Origin: Planctomycetota bacterium
GTDB taxonomy: Bacteria; Planctomycetota; UBA1135; GCA-002686595
Reading direction: 5' to 3'
DNA length: 64,000 bases
Assembly: GCA_020638835.1 (NCBI GenBank)
Contig: JACKHV010000001.1
Coordinates: 372,001 to 436,000, forward strand
Shown here piece after piece: positions 52,304 to 61,925 of this stretch. The position numbers and the translations under genes are program-made. The notes under the pieces are model-generated. The model did no database searches. It was not told the origin of the DNA and saw only the letters and a program-made list of their open reading frames with translations. The stretch's first letter is position 1, and each line of letters starts with the position of its first letter.

Positions 52304-52309
52304 CGAACG

Positions 52310-54592
52310 ATGGCGAGCGGCGCGGGTGCGGGGTCTCTGTTCGGGACCGTCGATGAGTCGGCGGCCGCGGAAGGACCGTTCGCCGAAGTCGCCGTTCAGA
52401 AGCCGCTGCGCTGCGAGTTCACCTACCGCGTCCCCGCGGAGTTCGTCGAGGCGCTGAAGCCGGGCATGCGCGTCGCGGTGCCCTTCGGCCGCAAGCGCGA
52501 GGTGGGCGTCGTCGTCGCGCTGACGGACCGCTGCGACTTGCCGGCGTCCAAGACCAAGGCGATCGCCGCCGTGCTCGACGACGAACCGGTCGTCGACGAC
52601 GACCTGCTCGAACTGACGCGCTGGATGGCGGGGTACTACGCGTGCTCGTGGGGCGAAGCGCTCGGCGCCGTCCTGCCCGCGGCGCTGAAGCGCGAGAAGG
52701 GGACGCGCAAGCGGCTCGTCATCGCGCCGGTCGCGGGCGTCGGCCAGGAAGAACTCGCCGCCGTCGAGGAAGCGCACCCGAAACAACACCGCTTGCTGCG
52801 CACGCTGCTCGAGATCGGCGAAGCAACCGAGCTGCGCGATCTGCTGCGCAAGCTGAACCTGTCCGACGCGCCGGCGAAGACGCTGGTCAAGCGCGGCTGG
52901 GCGACGATCGAGCGGGTCGAAGTCGAGGCGGACGCGCTGCTCTCGGGCGACGCGACGGACCGCGTGCGGCCGGAACAACTGTCTTCGCAGCAGGCCGACG
53001 CGGTCGGCGCGATCGCCGGCGCGCTCGACGACGGCGAGTACCGCACCTTCCTGCTGCAAGGCGTGACCGGCAGCGGTAAGACCGAGGTCTACCTGCGCGC
53101 CATCGAACACGCGTTGGCGACGGGGCGCGGCGCGATCGTGTTGGTCCCCGAGATCGCGCTGACGCCGCAGACCGTCGGTTGGTTCCGCTCGCGATTCGGT
53201 GAGGTCGCGGTGTTGCACAGCCGCATGACCGACGCGCAGCGCTACACGATGTGGCAACGCCTGCGCCGCGGCGAGGCCAAGGTCGTCGTCGGCGCGCGCT
53301 CGGCGATCTTCGCGCCCGTGCAGGACCTCGGCGTGATCGTCGTCGACGAAGAACACGAACCGTCCTTCAAGCAAGGCAACGCGCCGCGCTACCACGCGCG
53401 CGACGTCGCCGTGGTTCGGGCGCACCGCGCGAAGGCGGTCTGCGTGCTCGGTTCCGCGACGCCCTCGCTGGAGAGCTGGCGCAACGCGAAGGCGGGGCGC
53501 TACGAGCGCCTGATGCTCTCGGAACGCGTGCACGGCGGCCGCATGCCGGCGATCGAGATCATCGACATGCGCGACGAGCTGCCGGAGCAGAAAGGGCCCA
53601 AGCTCTTCTCGCGCCGCCTCTCGATCTACTTGCGCCAGACGCTCGAGCGCGGCGAGCAGTCGATCCTGTTCCTCAATCGGCGCGGCTTCGCGCCGGTCCT
53701 GTGGTGCCCCGCCTGCGGCGAGACCGTGCGCTGCAAGCAGTGCGACGTCGCGATGACCTTCCACCGGCGCCACGGCAAGCTGATCTGTCACTCGTGCTGC
53801 GAGGAGATCACGCCGCCGAAGAGCTGCCCGTCGTGCACCGCGCCCGGCGTGCGCTTCCTCGGCCTCGGCTCGGAGCGCATCGAGGACGCGCTGTCCGAAG
53901 CGCTGCCCGGCGCGCGCATCGCGCGAATGGACTCCGACACGATGCTGCGCCGCGAGGACTACGAGCGCACGCTCGACGCCTTCGGCAAGGGCGAGCTCGA
54001 CGTGCTCGTCGGCACGCAGATGATCGCGAAGGGCCTCGACTTCCCGCGCGTCACGCTGGTCGGCATCGTCTCCGCCGACTCGGGCCTGCACCTGCCCGAC
54101 TTCCGCGCCTCGGAGCGCACCTTCCAGCTCCTCGCGCAAGTCGCCGGCCGCGCCGGCCGCGGCGAGCTCGAGGGCCGCATCGTGATCCAGACCACCACGC
54201 CAGACCACGACGCGATCAAGCGCGCCGCCGAACACGACTACGAAGGCTTCGCCGCCCTCGAGGACGAACTGCGCGAGGACCTCGGCTACCCGCCGCACGG
54301 CCGCCTGATCCGCGCGGTGCTCGAGGACACGGACGAGTCGAAGGTGCGCGACGCGTCCCGCGCCCTCGCCGACCTCTTGATCCGCGACGTCGCCCCGAAA
54401 GGCGTGATGGTCCTCGGCCCGGCGCCCGCCCCGCTCGCGATGCTGCGCGGCCGCCACCGCCACCACATCCTGCTCAAGGCGCCCCCGAACAGCGCGGGCC
54501 TCGCGAAGGCGCGCGACCTGCTGATCGGCTTCGCGGAGGAGTTCGCGCGACCGCGGACGACGATCGACGTGGACCCGGTGGGGTTGCTCTGA
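52310..54592 (+). CDS. priA: Primosomal replication restart helicase PriA
   Basis: 760 residues from ATG 52310. It rebuilds stalled replication forks. The N-terminal 3'-end-binding domain (about 24-110) includes RVAVPFGRKREVGVVVALTD. Helicase motifs follow: GVTGSGKTEVYLRAIEHAL (Walker A, about 254), VVGARSAIFAPV, VVDEEHEPSFKQGNAPRYHA (about 343) and LGSATPSLES. The eight-Cys zinc region is CPACGETVRCKQC, then CHSCCEEITPPKSCPSC (about 465-510). IAKGLDFPRVTLVGIVSADS and QVAGRAGRGE close the motor. Full length. Confidence 0.96.
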   Translation: MASGAGAGSLFGTVDESAAAEGPFAEVAVQKPLRCEFTYRVPAEFVEALKPGMRVAVPFGRKREVGVVVALTDRCDLPASKTKAIAAVLDDEPVVDDDLLELTRWMAGYYACSWGEALGAVLPAALKREKGTRKRLVIAPVAGVGQEELAAVEEAHPKQHRLLRTLLEIGEATELRDLLRKLNLSDAPAKTLVKRGWATIERVEVEADALLSGDATDRVRPEQLSSQQADAVGAIAGALDDGEYRTFLLQGVTGSGKTEVYLRAIEHALATGRGAIVLVPEIALTPQTVGWFRSRFGEVAVLHSRMTDAQRYTMWQRLRRGEAKVVVGARSAIFAPVQDLGVIVVDEEHEPSFKQGNAPRYHARDVAVVRAHRAKAVCVLGSATPSLESWRNAKAGRYERLMLSERVHGGRMPAIEIIDMRDELPEQKGPKLFSRRLSIYLRQTLERGEQSILFLNRRGFAPVLWCPACGETVRCKQCDVAMTFHRRHGKLICHSCCEEITPPKSCPSCTAPGVRFLGLGSERIEDALSEALPGARIARMDSDTMLRREDYERTLDAFGKGELDVLVGTQMIAKGLDFPRVTLVGIVSADSGLHLPDFRASERTFQLLAQVAGRAGRGELEGRIVIQTTTPDHDAIKRAAEHDYEGFAALEDELREDLGYPPHGRLIRAVLEDTDESKVRDASRALADLLIRDVAPKGVMVLGPAPAPLAMLRGRHRHHILLKAPPNSAGLAKARDLLIGFAEEFARPRTTIDVDPVGLL

Positions 54593-54672
54593 GGGGTGCG
54601 TCTGTGTCGTCGCCGACTTGGTGACGATTCGTGCGAGACCGATTGGCGTGGGACGGGTTGCGTCGCCGCGTC

Positions 54673-55926
54673 ATGCAGAGATCCCGCATTCTCGTGGCGT
54701 TCTTCGTGGTCGCGTCGTCCACCATCGCCGGTGCCAGCGCCGGGAGCTGGTCCGAGTATCGCGGCTGCGCCGTGAGCGCCTCCGGACGCTGGGAGGCGGC
54801 GAGCCTCCGCGACGGCGGCGTCGAGCTTCGCGACACCGAGCATTGCCGCTCGCGGCTGTTGGAGCCGCGCTCGAAGACGTACTTCCACGTGCTGTGCTTC
54901 TCGCCCGACGAGTCGATGCTCGTCGGCGCGGACCACGGCGGCACGATCGTCCGCTGGGACCTCGACTTCGGCTGGAACTTGCCGGGGAAGCAGCTGCGCA
55001 AGAGCGCCGATGAGGGCGAGCCAGAGGCTGCCGGCCGCAAGCAACGCGGGAACAAGACGTCTTGGTACTTGGGACCGCGAATCTCCGTCTCTCCCGACGG
55101 GTGTCGCATCTTCGCGGCCTGGGAGGACGGGACTCGCGAACTGTACTCGCGAGGCGGTCGTCTCGTCGCCGAGTTCCGAGACCAACCGACCGCGCCGGAG
55201 CCAGACGAGCAGGGGTGGGTGTCACTCGGAGGGTGGTTCGACGCGCGTGACGTCGCGTGGTCGTCGGACTCTTCCGACATGTTGCTGCGGCTAGGAAGCA
55301 CGGTCTCCGTGTTCGACGCTCTGAGCGGTCAGCCACGACTGCGAGAGGACGAGCCGATCAAGATCGAGGTCGAGGGTGTAGTGCATTCGTGCGCCCTCAA
55401 CAGCGACGCGAGTCGCATCGCAATCGGCTACGGGAACATGTACGTCGGCCTGTTCGACTTCCGCACGAGCGAGAAGCTCGTCGAGTATCGGTACACGGAT
55501 CCGTTCTTCCTCGACAAGGAAGCCGCCGTCCACCAACTCGCGTTCTCGCCTACGGGTGATCGTCTCGCGTTCACCTCATCCGGCGGTGCCTATGTCGGAG
55601 TGTTGGACTCGACGACGCTCGAAGAACTCTACGACTCCGACTTTCGCGGCGGGCACTTCGGCGAGATCCTGCGGCTCACGTGGCTCGCGGACGGGGACGC
55701 GATCGCCTACTGGTTCGACTGCGGAGCCGACGGCGTCGAACTACTCGATCTGCGCGAGGCGCCCAGGCGCCTGGGTCACCGAAACCTGGTCTGGCCGAGT
55801 TTCTCGTCGGGAGGCGTGGTGGCGATCAAGACCGACGACGGATCTCTCGAGGCGCTCTCCTTCGACGAACTCTTCGAGCGCGGGGAGTTCATCCCCGAAG
55901 TCGAGGGAATCGAGAAGGACGACTGA
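54673..55926 (+). CDS. Exported WD40-like beta-propeller protein
   Basis: 417 residues from ATG 54673, chosen for the signal peptide that starts there (hydrophobic 6-22, ending IAGASA); GTG 54631 is an alternative. Repeated blades of about 40-50 residues recall WD40/YVTN propellers: VLCFSPDESMLVGADHGGTI followed by VRWDL, SVSPDGCRIFAAWEDGTREL, VAWSSDSSDMLLRLGSTVS, LAFSPTGDRLAFTSSGG. About six to seven blades. Codon use is less GC-extreme than in the neighbours. Function unknown; it converges on carA with 12 bases between. Confidence 0.72.
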   Translation: MQRSRILVAFFVVASSTIAGASAGSWSEYRGCAVSASGRWEAASLRDGGVELRDTEHCRSRLLEPRSKTYFHVLCFSPDESMLVGADHGGTIVRWDLDFGWNLPGKQLRKSADEGEPEAAGRKQRGNKTSWYLGPRISVSPDGCRIFAAWEDGTRELYSRGGRLVAEFRDQPTAPEPDEQGWVSLGGWFDARDVAWSSDSSDMLLRLGSTVSVFDALSGQPRLREDEPIKIEVEGVVHSCALNSDASRIAIGYGNMYVGLFDFRTSEKLVEYRYTDPFFLDKEAAVHQLAFSPTGDRLAFTSSGGAYVGVLDSTTLEELYDSDFRGGHFGEILRLTWLADGDAIAYWFDCGADGVELLDLREAPRRLGHRNLVWPSFSSGGVVAIKTDDGSLEALSFDELFERGEFIPEVEGIEKDD

Positions 55927-55938
55927 GTCGCCCCGCGC

Positions 55939-57078
55939 TCACCTCGCCCGCACGCCCTCCACCATCTCCCGGAAGCGCAGGAACAAGTGCGACGAGTCCA
56001 GGGGGCCCGGCGCCGCTTCCGGGTGGTACTGCACGCTGAAGATCGGGAGGGTCTTGTGGCGCATGCCCTCGACCGTCATGTCGTTCAGGTTGACGTGCGT
56101 CAGCTCGAGGGTGTCGGGCAGCGAGTCGGGGACGACGGCGAAGGAGTGGTTCTGTGAGGTGATCTCGACGCGGCCGGTCAGGTTGTCGCGCACCGGGTGG
56201 TTCGCGCCGTGGTGGCCGAAGGGCATCTTCGAGGTTCTGGCGCCGAGCACGATCGAGAGGATCTGGTGGCCGAGGCAGATGCCGAAGATGGGCAGCTTGC
56301 CGACGAGCCGGCCGACGGCTTCGATCGCGGGCTTCACCGCGGCAGGGTCGCCAGGTCCGTTCGAGAGGAAGAGCGCTTCGGGTTCGAGCGCGAGCACGTC
56401 TTCGGCGGGTGTGTGCGCGGGCACGACGGTCAGGTCGAAGCCGCAGTGCACGAGGCTGCGGAGGATGTTGCGCTTCGCGCCGAAGTCGTAGGCGACGCAC
56501 TTGATGCGCTCGCCGTTCGCGGACGGCATCCAGTCGGGGTAGCTCTCGTCGTAGCCCGCCTTCCACTCGTAGGCTTCCTTGCAGCTGACGAGGGCGGCGA
56601 GGTCGCGGCCGTCGGTGGAGGGCGCGGCCTTGGCCTTCGCGACGAGCGACTGCGGGTCGGAGTCGGTCGTCGAGACGACGCAGCGCAGCGAACCCTCGGT
56701 GCGCGTCAGCTTCGTGATCATGCGCGTGTCGACGCCGTCGATCGCGACGATGTTCTGCGCGATCAACCAGTCGGTCAGCGAGCTGGTCGAGCGGAAGTTG
56801 GAGTGCACCGAGGCCATCTCCTTCATCACGAAGGCCTCGGCCCAGCCGCGCTCCGACTCGTCGTCCTCGGACGCGACGCCGTAGTTGCCGATCAGCGGGT
56901 ACGTCATCGTCACGATCTGGCCGGCGTAGGAGGGATCGGTGAGGATCTCCTGGTAGCCGGTCATCGCCGTGTTGAAGACGAGATCGCCGGTCGCTTCGCC
57001 GCGGGCGCCGACGGCGCGGCCCTCGAGCACGGTGCCGTTCTCGAGCGCGATCCAGGCCTTGTCGTTCGATTGACTCAT
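55939..57078 (-). CDS. carA: Carbamoyl-phosphate synthase small (glutaminase) subunit
   Basis: 379 residues from ATG 57078, overlapping the larB stop by ATGA. It supplies ammonia from glutamine for carbamoyl phosphate (arginine and pyrimidines). N-terminal domain: VFNTAMTGYQEILTDPSYAG, YPLIGNYGVASED. The class I glutaminase has LFLSNGPGDPAAV, the nucleophile elbow IFGICLGHQILSIVLGA (Cys about 265), and the His/Glu pair in FSVQYHPEAAPGP. carB is not in the window, so the large subunit is encoded elsewhere. Confidence 0.96.
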   Translation of the reverse strand: MSQSNDKAWIALENGTVLEGRAVGARGEATGDLVFNTAMTGYQEILTDPSYAGQIVTMTYPLIGNYGVASEDDESERGWAEAFVMKEMASVHSNFRSTSSLTDWLIAQNIVAIDGVDTRMITKLTRTEGSLRCVVSTTDSDPQSLVAKAKAAPSTDGRDLAALVSCKEAYEWKAGYDESYPDWMPSANGERIKCVAYDFGAKRNILRSLVHCGFDLTVVPAHTPAEDVLALEPEALFLSNGPGDPAAVKPAIEAVGRLVGKLPIFGICLGHQILSIVLGARTSKMPFGHHGANHPVRDNLTGRVEITSQNHSFAVVPDSLPDTLELTHVNLNDMTVEGMRHKTLPIFSVQYHPEAAPGPLDSSHLFLRFREMVEGVRAR

Positions 57079-57839
57079 CGCTTCGTCGCTTGGGGGGTGC
57101 GGTTGATCAGCGCGGCCTGGTAGCCGGCGCCGAAGCCGTTGTCGATGTTCACCACCGAGATGCCGGAGGCGCAGGAGTTGAGCATGGCGAGCAGCGCGGC
57201 GACGCCTCCGAGGGACGCACCGTAGCCGACCGAGGTCGGGACCGCGATGACGGGGCGCTCGACCAGTCCGCCGACGACGGAGGGCAGCGCGCCTTCCATG
57301 CCGGCGACGACGACGAGCGCGCGCGCTTCGCGCAGCAGGTCGGTGCGTCCGAGCAGGCGGTGCAGGCCGGCGACGCCGACGTCGTTCAGGCGCTCGACGC
57401 GCGCGCCGAGCATGCGCGCCGTGACGGCGGCTTCCTCGGCGACGGGCAGGTCCGACGTGCCGGCGCAGACGACGAGCACCAGGCCCTCGCCTTCGCCCGC
57501 GTCCGGCGGCTCGACGGTGATGCAGCCCGACGCCGGGTGGTGGACGGCGCGCGGGATCTCGGCGCAGAGCAGCGCGGCGGCGTCGTCGGTCGTGCGCGTG
57601 ACGAGCAGGCGGTCCGAGTGCTCGAGCAGCGCGCGCGAGATCTCGACCAGCTGCAGCGGCGTCTTGCCCGCGCCGTAGACGACTTCCGGGTGACCGCAGC
57701 GCAGCTCGCGGTGCGTGTCGAGTTGGCTGTGACCCAGGTCGTGGATGGGCGGCGACGACAGCCGCGAGGCGGCGGCATCCACCGGCACCTCGCCCGCGCG
57801 CACTCCCTCGAGGAGGCTCAAAAGCTCGTCGATTCCCAT
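57075..57839 (-). CDS. larB: LarB, nickel-pincer cofactor biosynthesis carboxylase
   Basis: 254 residues from ATG 57839 (GGGAGC upstream). LarB carboxylates nicotinic acid adenine dinucleotide, the first step to the cofactor used by LarA. AIR-carboxylase-like core: EVVYGAGKTPLQLVEI, VVCAGTSDLPVAEEAAVTA, VVVAGMEGALPSVVGGL, and VPTSVGYGASLGGVAALLAM followed by the conserved Cys in LNSCASGISVVNID. It is coupled to carA, an unusual partner. A LarA homologue is 38 kb away at 18094; larC and larE are not in the window. Confidence 0.92.
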   Translation of the reverse strand: MGIDELLSLLEGVRAGEVPVDAAASRLSSPPIHDLGHSQLDTHRELRCGHPEVVYGAGKTPLQLVEISRALLEHSDRLLVTRTTDDAAALLCAEIPRAVHHPASGCITVEPPDAGEGEGLVLVVCAGTSDLPVAEEAAVTARMLGARVERLNDVGVAGLHRLLGRTDLLREARALVVVAGMEGALPSVVGGLVERPVIAVPTSVGYGASLGGVAALLAMLNSCASGISVVNIDNGFGAGYQAALINRTPQATKR

Positions 57840-57875
57840 GCTCCCGCCGCCGTCAGGGCGCCGATTTCGGCGAGC

Positions 57876-57881
57876 ATTCTA
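57876..57881 (-). promoter_or_regulatory. Putative -10 box for larB-carA
   Basis: TAGAAT on the minus strand, about 36 bases before ATG 57839. A perfect palindrome (GCCGATTTCGGC, 57860-57871) follows at the predicted start of the transcript and could be an operator or small 5' hairpin. Confidence 0.4.
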
Positions 57882-57942
57882 GCGTGGATCGGCCCGCGCG
57901 GCGCGCTCGGACGAGGCAGGATTCGGGCCCGCCCGCGAAGCC

Positions 57943-58980
57943 TCACTTCGGGTAGCCGAAGGCGATCAGCTTCCAGCGCCCGTCGGTCCACCTCCAGCGC
58001 GTGTCGCTGACCAGCCCGCCGGCCAGCTCGTAGTCGACCTGCAATCGCTCCTTCGACTTGACCTGCTGCGTCCAGCCGACGAGGTCCGGCGGCTCCGCGA
58101 CCCAGTTGCGCTGCTTCCAGTACTTGCGGAGCCCGTTCCCCACCATCGGCGAGTTCGCGTGGGCCGCGATCGCCTCGACGTCGCCCCGCTCCCAATCCTC
58201 GCGGAACGCCTGCAGGGTGGAGGCCGGATCGCTCGGCTGGATGCTGTACCAGTAGCCGGTGCCGCCGAGCACGGCGAGCAGCGCGACGCCGGCGAGGATC
58301 CACGCGGCGATGCGGCTCTCGCCCTTGCTGTGCCGCTTCGCGCGCTCGCGGTGCTGACCGCTCACGGAGGGGCCGCTCGGCTTCGCGCGCTCCTCGAGCG
58401 CCTTCCGGCGGTACACCTCGGGCATAGCCTGGAGCAAGCGTTCGCTACGCCGCGCTTGGAGGACGCCCGCCCAGGCTCCGAAGCAGACCAGGGCGTAGCC
58501 TTCTCCGTTGGGGTCATCCTGCCGCAGGAGCGAGGTGACGATGATCGTGATCGCGATCAGCGTGTAGATCGACGCGAAGGCCGTCAGCGCGGCCACCGGC
58601 CTGCGGTCCGCGTACCCGTACGTCCAACGCGCGAAGAACCCGAGCGCGATCGCGGCGGCCACCAGCGCGAGCGCCTGGACGCGCATTCCGTACATGAAGG
58701 AGAGCAGCGCCGCAGCGACCCCGGCCATCACGCCGACCACACCCGGGCCGAGGATGAAGTAGCCCTTCAGGGCCTTGTGGTTCTTGCGCCAGCGCTTCAA
58801 CTCGGCGTTGATCCGGCGCAGCTCGTCATTGTCCGCGGGGGCGTCTGCATCGGCGTCCGAAGCCTCGGGAACCTCCGCGGCGACCAACGGAGCCCCGCAC
58901 TGCTTGCAGTTCCAGACGCCGTCGGCGCGGGGGACGCGGTAGTTGCGGCCGCACGGGCGACACCTCATGCGAATGCTCAT
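57943..58980 (-). CDS. Zinc-ribbon membrane protein, unknown function
   Basis: 345 residues from ATG 58980, behind GGGAGC; TAGACT at 59017-59022 could be the -10 box. The N-terminus has a zinc ribbon (MRCRPCGRNYRV then WNCKQCGAPLV). An acidic Asp/Ala linker and an amphipathic helix follow. Three membrane spans lie at about 75-95, 102-118 and 130-148, and another at about 226-244. The C-terminal domain (about 250-345, STLQAFREDWERGDVEAIAA, ending WTDGRWKLIAFG) resembles the NTF2/DUF4878-like fold. This ribbon-plus-membrane layout is common in poorly studied planctomycete proteins. Confidence 0.75.
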   Translation of the reverse strand: MSIRMRCRPCGRNYRVPRADGVWNCKQCGAPLVAAEVPEASDADADAPADNDELRRINAELKRWRKNHKALKGYFILGPGVVGVMAGVAAALLSFMYGMRVQALALVAAAIALGFFARWTYGYADRRPVAALTAFASIYTLIAITIIVTSLLRQDDPNGEGYALVCFGAWAGVLQARRSERLLQAMPEVYRRKALEERAKPSGPSVSGQHRERAKRHSKGESRIAAWILAGVALLAVLGGTGYWYSIQPSDPASTLQAFREDWERGDVEAIAAHANSPMVGNGLRKYWKQRNWVAEPPDLVGWTQQVKSKERLQVDYELAGGLVSDTRWRWTDGRWKLIAFGYPK

Positions 58981-59105
58981 GGATCAGCTCCCTGGTACGA
59001 GTCGGCTCGGCGGGGCAGTCTAGCGTCGGGGCTCGCGACTTCGCGACTTCGCGAGTCGGTGACCGAGTGGCGCGTTGCGCGCGGGAGTCGCGCGACCGTC
59101 TCGCG

Positions 59106-59111
59106 TAGAAT
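59106..59111 (+). promoter_or_regulatory. Putative -10 box of a leaderless addB-like transcript
   Basis: TAGAAT six bases before ATG 59118, with no Shine-Dalgarno sequence in the gap. No matching -35 box at normal spacing. Confidence 0.45.
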
Positions 59112-59117
59112 CCGGCC

Positions 59118-61925
59118 ATGCCGGACTGCTCGCAGACCTCGATCGAACGCATCGCGCTCGGCTGGGACGCGCCGCCCCAGGCCCGCGCGGCCGAGTGGCT
59201 CGTCGAGCGCTTCGGCGACGACCTGGAAGGCGTGCTCGTCGCGCAACCCGGCGCGCGCGGCGGTCGCCTGTTGCGCGAACACCTCGCGCGCATGCTCGGA
59301 CCGCGCTGGCGTCCGCCGCAGTTCGTCACGGCGGGTCAGCTCAGCGACGTGCTGCTCGGTCTCGAGGGGCACGGCGCGACGCGCACCGTGCGCACGCTCG
59401 CGTGGGTCGAGGCGCTGCGCGGACTCGACCCGCACGACCTGCGCCGCATCGTCGCGCGCGCGCCGCAACCGGACGAACACTCGGCCTGGCTGCGCCTGGC
59501 GGAAGAAGTGCGCGGGCTGTTCGGCGAGGTGGCGGCGGAAGGCATCGGCTTCGATGCGATCGCGCGCGGCGAAGCGCTGCCCGCCGAAGCCGCCGGCGAG
59601 TTGGCGCGCTGGAAGGCGCTCGCTCGCGCGCAGGAACGCATGGCGCGCGCGCTCGAGTCCGAGGGTCTCGTCGACCCGCACTTCGCGCGCCTCGCCGCGA
59701 TCGAGGCCGGGAAGGTGAACGTGCCGCGCGCCGTCGTGCTGATCGGCGTCGTCGAGAGCACGGGACTGCTCCGTCGCGCGCTCGACCTCGTCGACTGTCC
59801 GAAGACGGCGCTGCTGCTCGCGCCCGACGAGCTGCGGGACTGCTTCGACGACCACGGCAGTCTCTTGCCGCGCAAGTGGATCGAGCGCGGGACTTCGATC
59901 GGCGCCGACGACTGGCGCGTCGTGCAGGGGCCGGACGACCAAGCGCGCGCGACGGTCGAGGCGATCGCGGGTTGGGACGCGCGCTACGCGGCGGAGGACG
60001 TGACGATCGGGCTGTGCGACGCGGAGGTCGCGCCTTACTTGAAGCGACGTCTCGCTGCCGTCGGTGTGCGCGCGCGGGACGCGGCGGGCCTGCCGATCGC
60101 GCGCACGGCGCCCGCGCTGCTGCTGGAAGCCGTCGCCGACTACTTCGACGGACGCCGCTTCTCGGCCTTCGCGGCGCTGGTGCGTCACCCCGACCTCGAG
60201 GCGCGCTTGCGGGCGGACCGCCCCGACCTCGAAGCGATCAGCTTGCTCGACGCGTACCAACCGGAACACTTGCCGGCGGTCGGGAACGGCGAGTGGTTCG
60301 GGCACCACGCCGCGCGGCTCGCCGAGCTGGCGAAGTCCGTGCACGTCCTGCTTGGTGAACTCGACACGCCGGTGATGCGCCCGCTCAGCGGTTGGGCCGA
60401 CGCGACGCGCGAGCTGCTCGACCGCGTCTACGGCACTCGCACGCTGCGCGACGACGTCGAGGAGGATCGCCGCCTAGCCGGCAGTCTGCGCGCGATCGCG
60501 GGAGCGCTCGACGAGATCGACGCGCTGCCGACCTCGCTGGAGCTGACCGGCGGACCGTCGGTGATGCTGTCGCTGCTGTCGCGCATGATCGCGAACCTCG
60601 CGGTGCCGTCCGCGGCTGCCGCTCCGGGCGTTCCCACGATCGAGGTGCTCGGCTGGCTCGAGCTCGCGCAGGACGACGCGCCGGCTGTCGTCGTCACCGG
60701 CTTCAACGACGGCAAGGTGCCCGAGAGCGTGCGCGGCGACGCCTTCTTGCCCGACAGCCTGCGGCGTTCGCTCGGCTTGATCGACGACGACCGGCGCTTG
60801 GCGCGCGACCTCTACGCGTCGGAGCTGCTCGCGCATTCGCGCGACACGTGCGTGTTCCTGACGGGTCGTAAGAGCCTCGCCGGCGATCCGCTCGTCCCGA
60901 GCCGCATCCTCTTCCACTGCGCGGACGACCGACTGCTCGATCGAGTCACGCGCTTCATCGAGGGAGCGCGCTCGCCCGAAGCGCCCGCGGAACCGGAGAA
61001 CGCGCGGCGCGAGCTGCCGCGGAAGGCCGAGGGTGAGACGGTCGGTCGCATCTCGGTCACGGGATTCAAGCACTACTTGAGCTCGCCGTACGCGTTCTAC
61101 CTGCAGCGCGTGTTGCGCCTCGAGACGGGCGACGACCGAGCACGCGAGCTCGACCCGATGGGCTTCGGCAGCCTGGCGCACGAGGCGCTCGAGGAGTGGG
61201 GGCGTGACGAGCGCGCCCGCGACGAGTCGGACGCCGAGCGCATCGCCGCGGACATGGTCGCGAAGCTGCGCGGCATCGCGCGTCGGCGCTTCGGCGACGA
61301 ACCGTTGCCCGCCGTCGCGCTGCAGGTCGAACAGATCGCGTGGCGTCTGGAGCACTTCGCGCACGAGCAAGCGGCGCTCTACGCCGCCGGCTGGCGCGTG
61401 CGTCACGTCGAGTGGTCGCCCGAAGGCGGCTGCGTGCCGTTCGAGGTGGACGGCATCCCGATCGAGCTGAGCGGCAAGATCGACCGCATCGACCAACACG
61501 CCGAGACGGGTGAGTTCATGCTGCTCGACTACAAGACGGGCGAGACCATCAAACATCCACTGCGCGAACACCGCAAGTCGGACGGGACGTGGACCGACTT
61601 GCAGTTGCCGCTCTACGTGCACCTCGCGGCGAGCGTACTCGGCGGGCGCACCCCGAGCGTTGGCTATGCGCGACTCGGTCGGGACGCGAAGACGATCGAC
61701 GTCGTGACGCTGCAGGACTTCTCGCCGAAGAGCAGCGAACCCGAGTCGATGTCCGAGAGCCTCGCGTCGGCGTTCGAGGCGGCGCGCGAGGTCGTGCGCC
61801 GGATCCGACGCCGGGAGTTCTTCCAGCTCGGCAAGTGGACGCCGCGAGAACCCGTCTGGAACGCGCTGGGCGGCGGCGGGCTCGTCGTCGCGTCCCTCGA
61901 CGACGGCGAGGAGGACGAGCAGTGA
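59118..61925 (+). CDS. addB: AddB-like PD-(D/E)XK nuclease of a recombination complex
   Basis: 935 residues from ATG 59118. The N-terminal two thirds look like an inactivated UvrD-like helicase fold (QPGARGGRLLREHLARM where a Walker A motif would be; FNDGKVPESVRGDAFLPD in the middle is typical of AddB/RexB). The C-terminus is a RecB-type nuclease (about 640-830): ITGFKHYLSSPYAFYLQRVL, MGFGSLAHEALEEW, and catalytic GKIDRIDQ followed by FMLLDYKTGE. The cysteines of the AddB iron-sulfur cluster are not evident. It overlaps the UvrD/AddA-like helicase gene by GTGA, so the two probably form a double-strand-break end-processing enzyme. Confidence 0.85.
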   Translation: MPDCSQTSIERIALGWDAPPQARAAEWLVERFGDDLEGVLVAQPGARGGRLLREHLARMLGPRWRPPQFVTAGQLSDVLLGLEGHGATRTVRTLAWVEALRGLDPHDLRRIVARAPQPDEHSAWLRLAEEVRGLFGEVAAEGIGFDAIARGEALPAEAAGELARWKALARAQERMARALESEGLVDPHFARLAAIEAGKVNVPRAVVLIGVVESTGLLRRALDLVDCPKTALLLAPDELRDCFDDHGSLLPRKWIERGTSIGADDWRVVQGPDDQARATVEAIAGWDARYAAEDVTIGLCDAEVAPYLKRRLAAVGVRARDAAGLPIARTAPALLLEAVADYFDGRRFSAFAALVRHPDLEARLRADRPDLEAISLLDAYQPEHLPAVGNGEWFGHHAARLAELAKSVHVLLGELDTPVMRPLSGWADATRELLDRVYGTRTLRDDVEEDRRLAGSLRAIAGALDEIDALPTSLELTGGPSVMLSLLSRMIANLAVPSAAAAPGVPTIEVLGWLELAQDDAPAVVVTGFNDGKVPESVRGDAFLPDSLRRSLGLIDDDRRLARDLYASELLAHSRDTCVFLTGRKSLAGDPLVPSRILFHCADDRLLDRVTRFIEGARSPEAPAEPENARRELPRKAEGETVGRISVTGFKHYLSSPYAFYLQRVLRLETGDDRARELDPMGFGSLAHEALEEWGRDERARDESDAERIAADMVAKLRGIARRRFGDEPLPAVALQVEQIAWRLEHFAHEQAALYAAGWRVRHVEWSPEGGCVPFEVDGIPIELSGKIDRIDQHAETGEFMLLDYKTGETIKHPLREHRKSDGTWTDLQLPLYVHLAASVLGGRTPSVGYARLGRDAKTIDVVTLQDFSPKSSEPESMSESLASAFEAAREVVRRIRRREFFQLGKWTPREPVWNALGGGGLVVASLDDGEEDEQ

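Noticed and set aside
50291..54466. 1391-residue minus-strand open frame
   Set aside because: It is the shadow of pgpA, the HAMP protein, the MazG-like gene and priA, with low-complexity Arg/Ala/Val composition and no domain.
59034..59054. Short direct repeat of CGCGACTT before the addB-like gene
   Set aside because: Two copies of eight bases in GC-rich DNA are within chance expectation.
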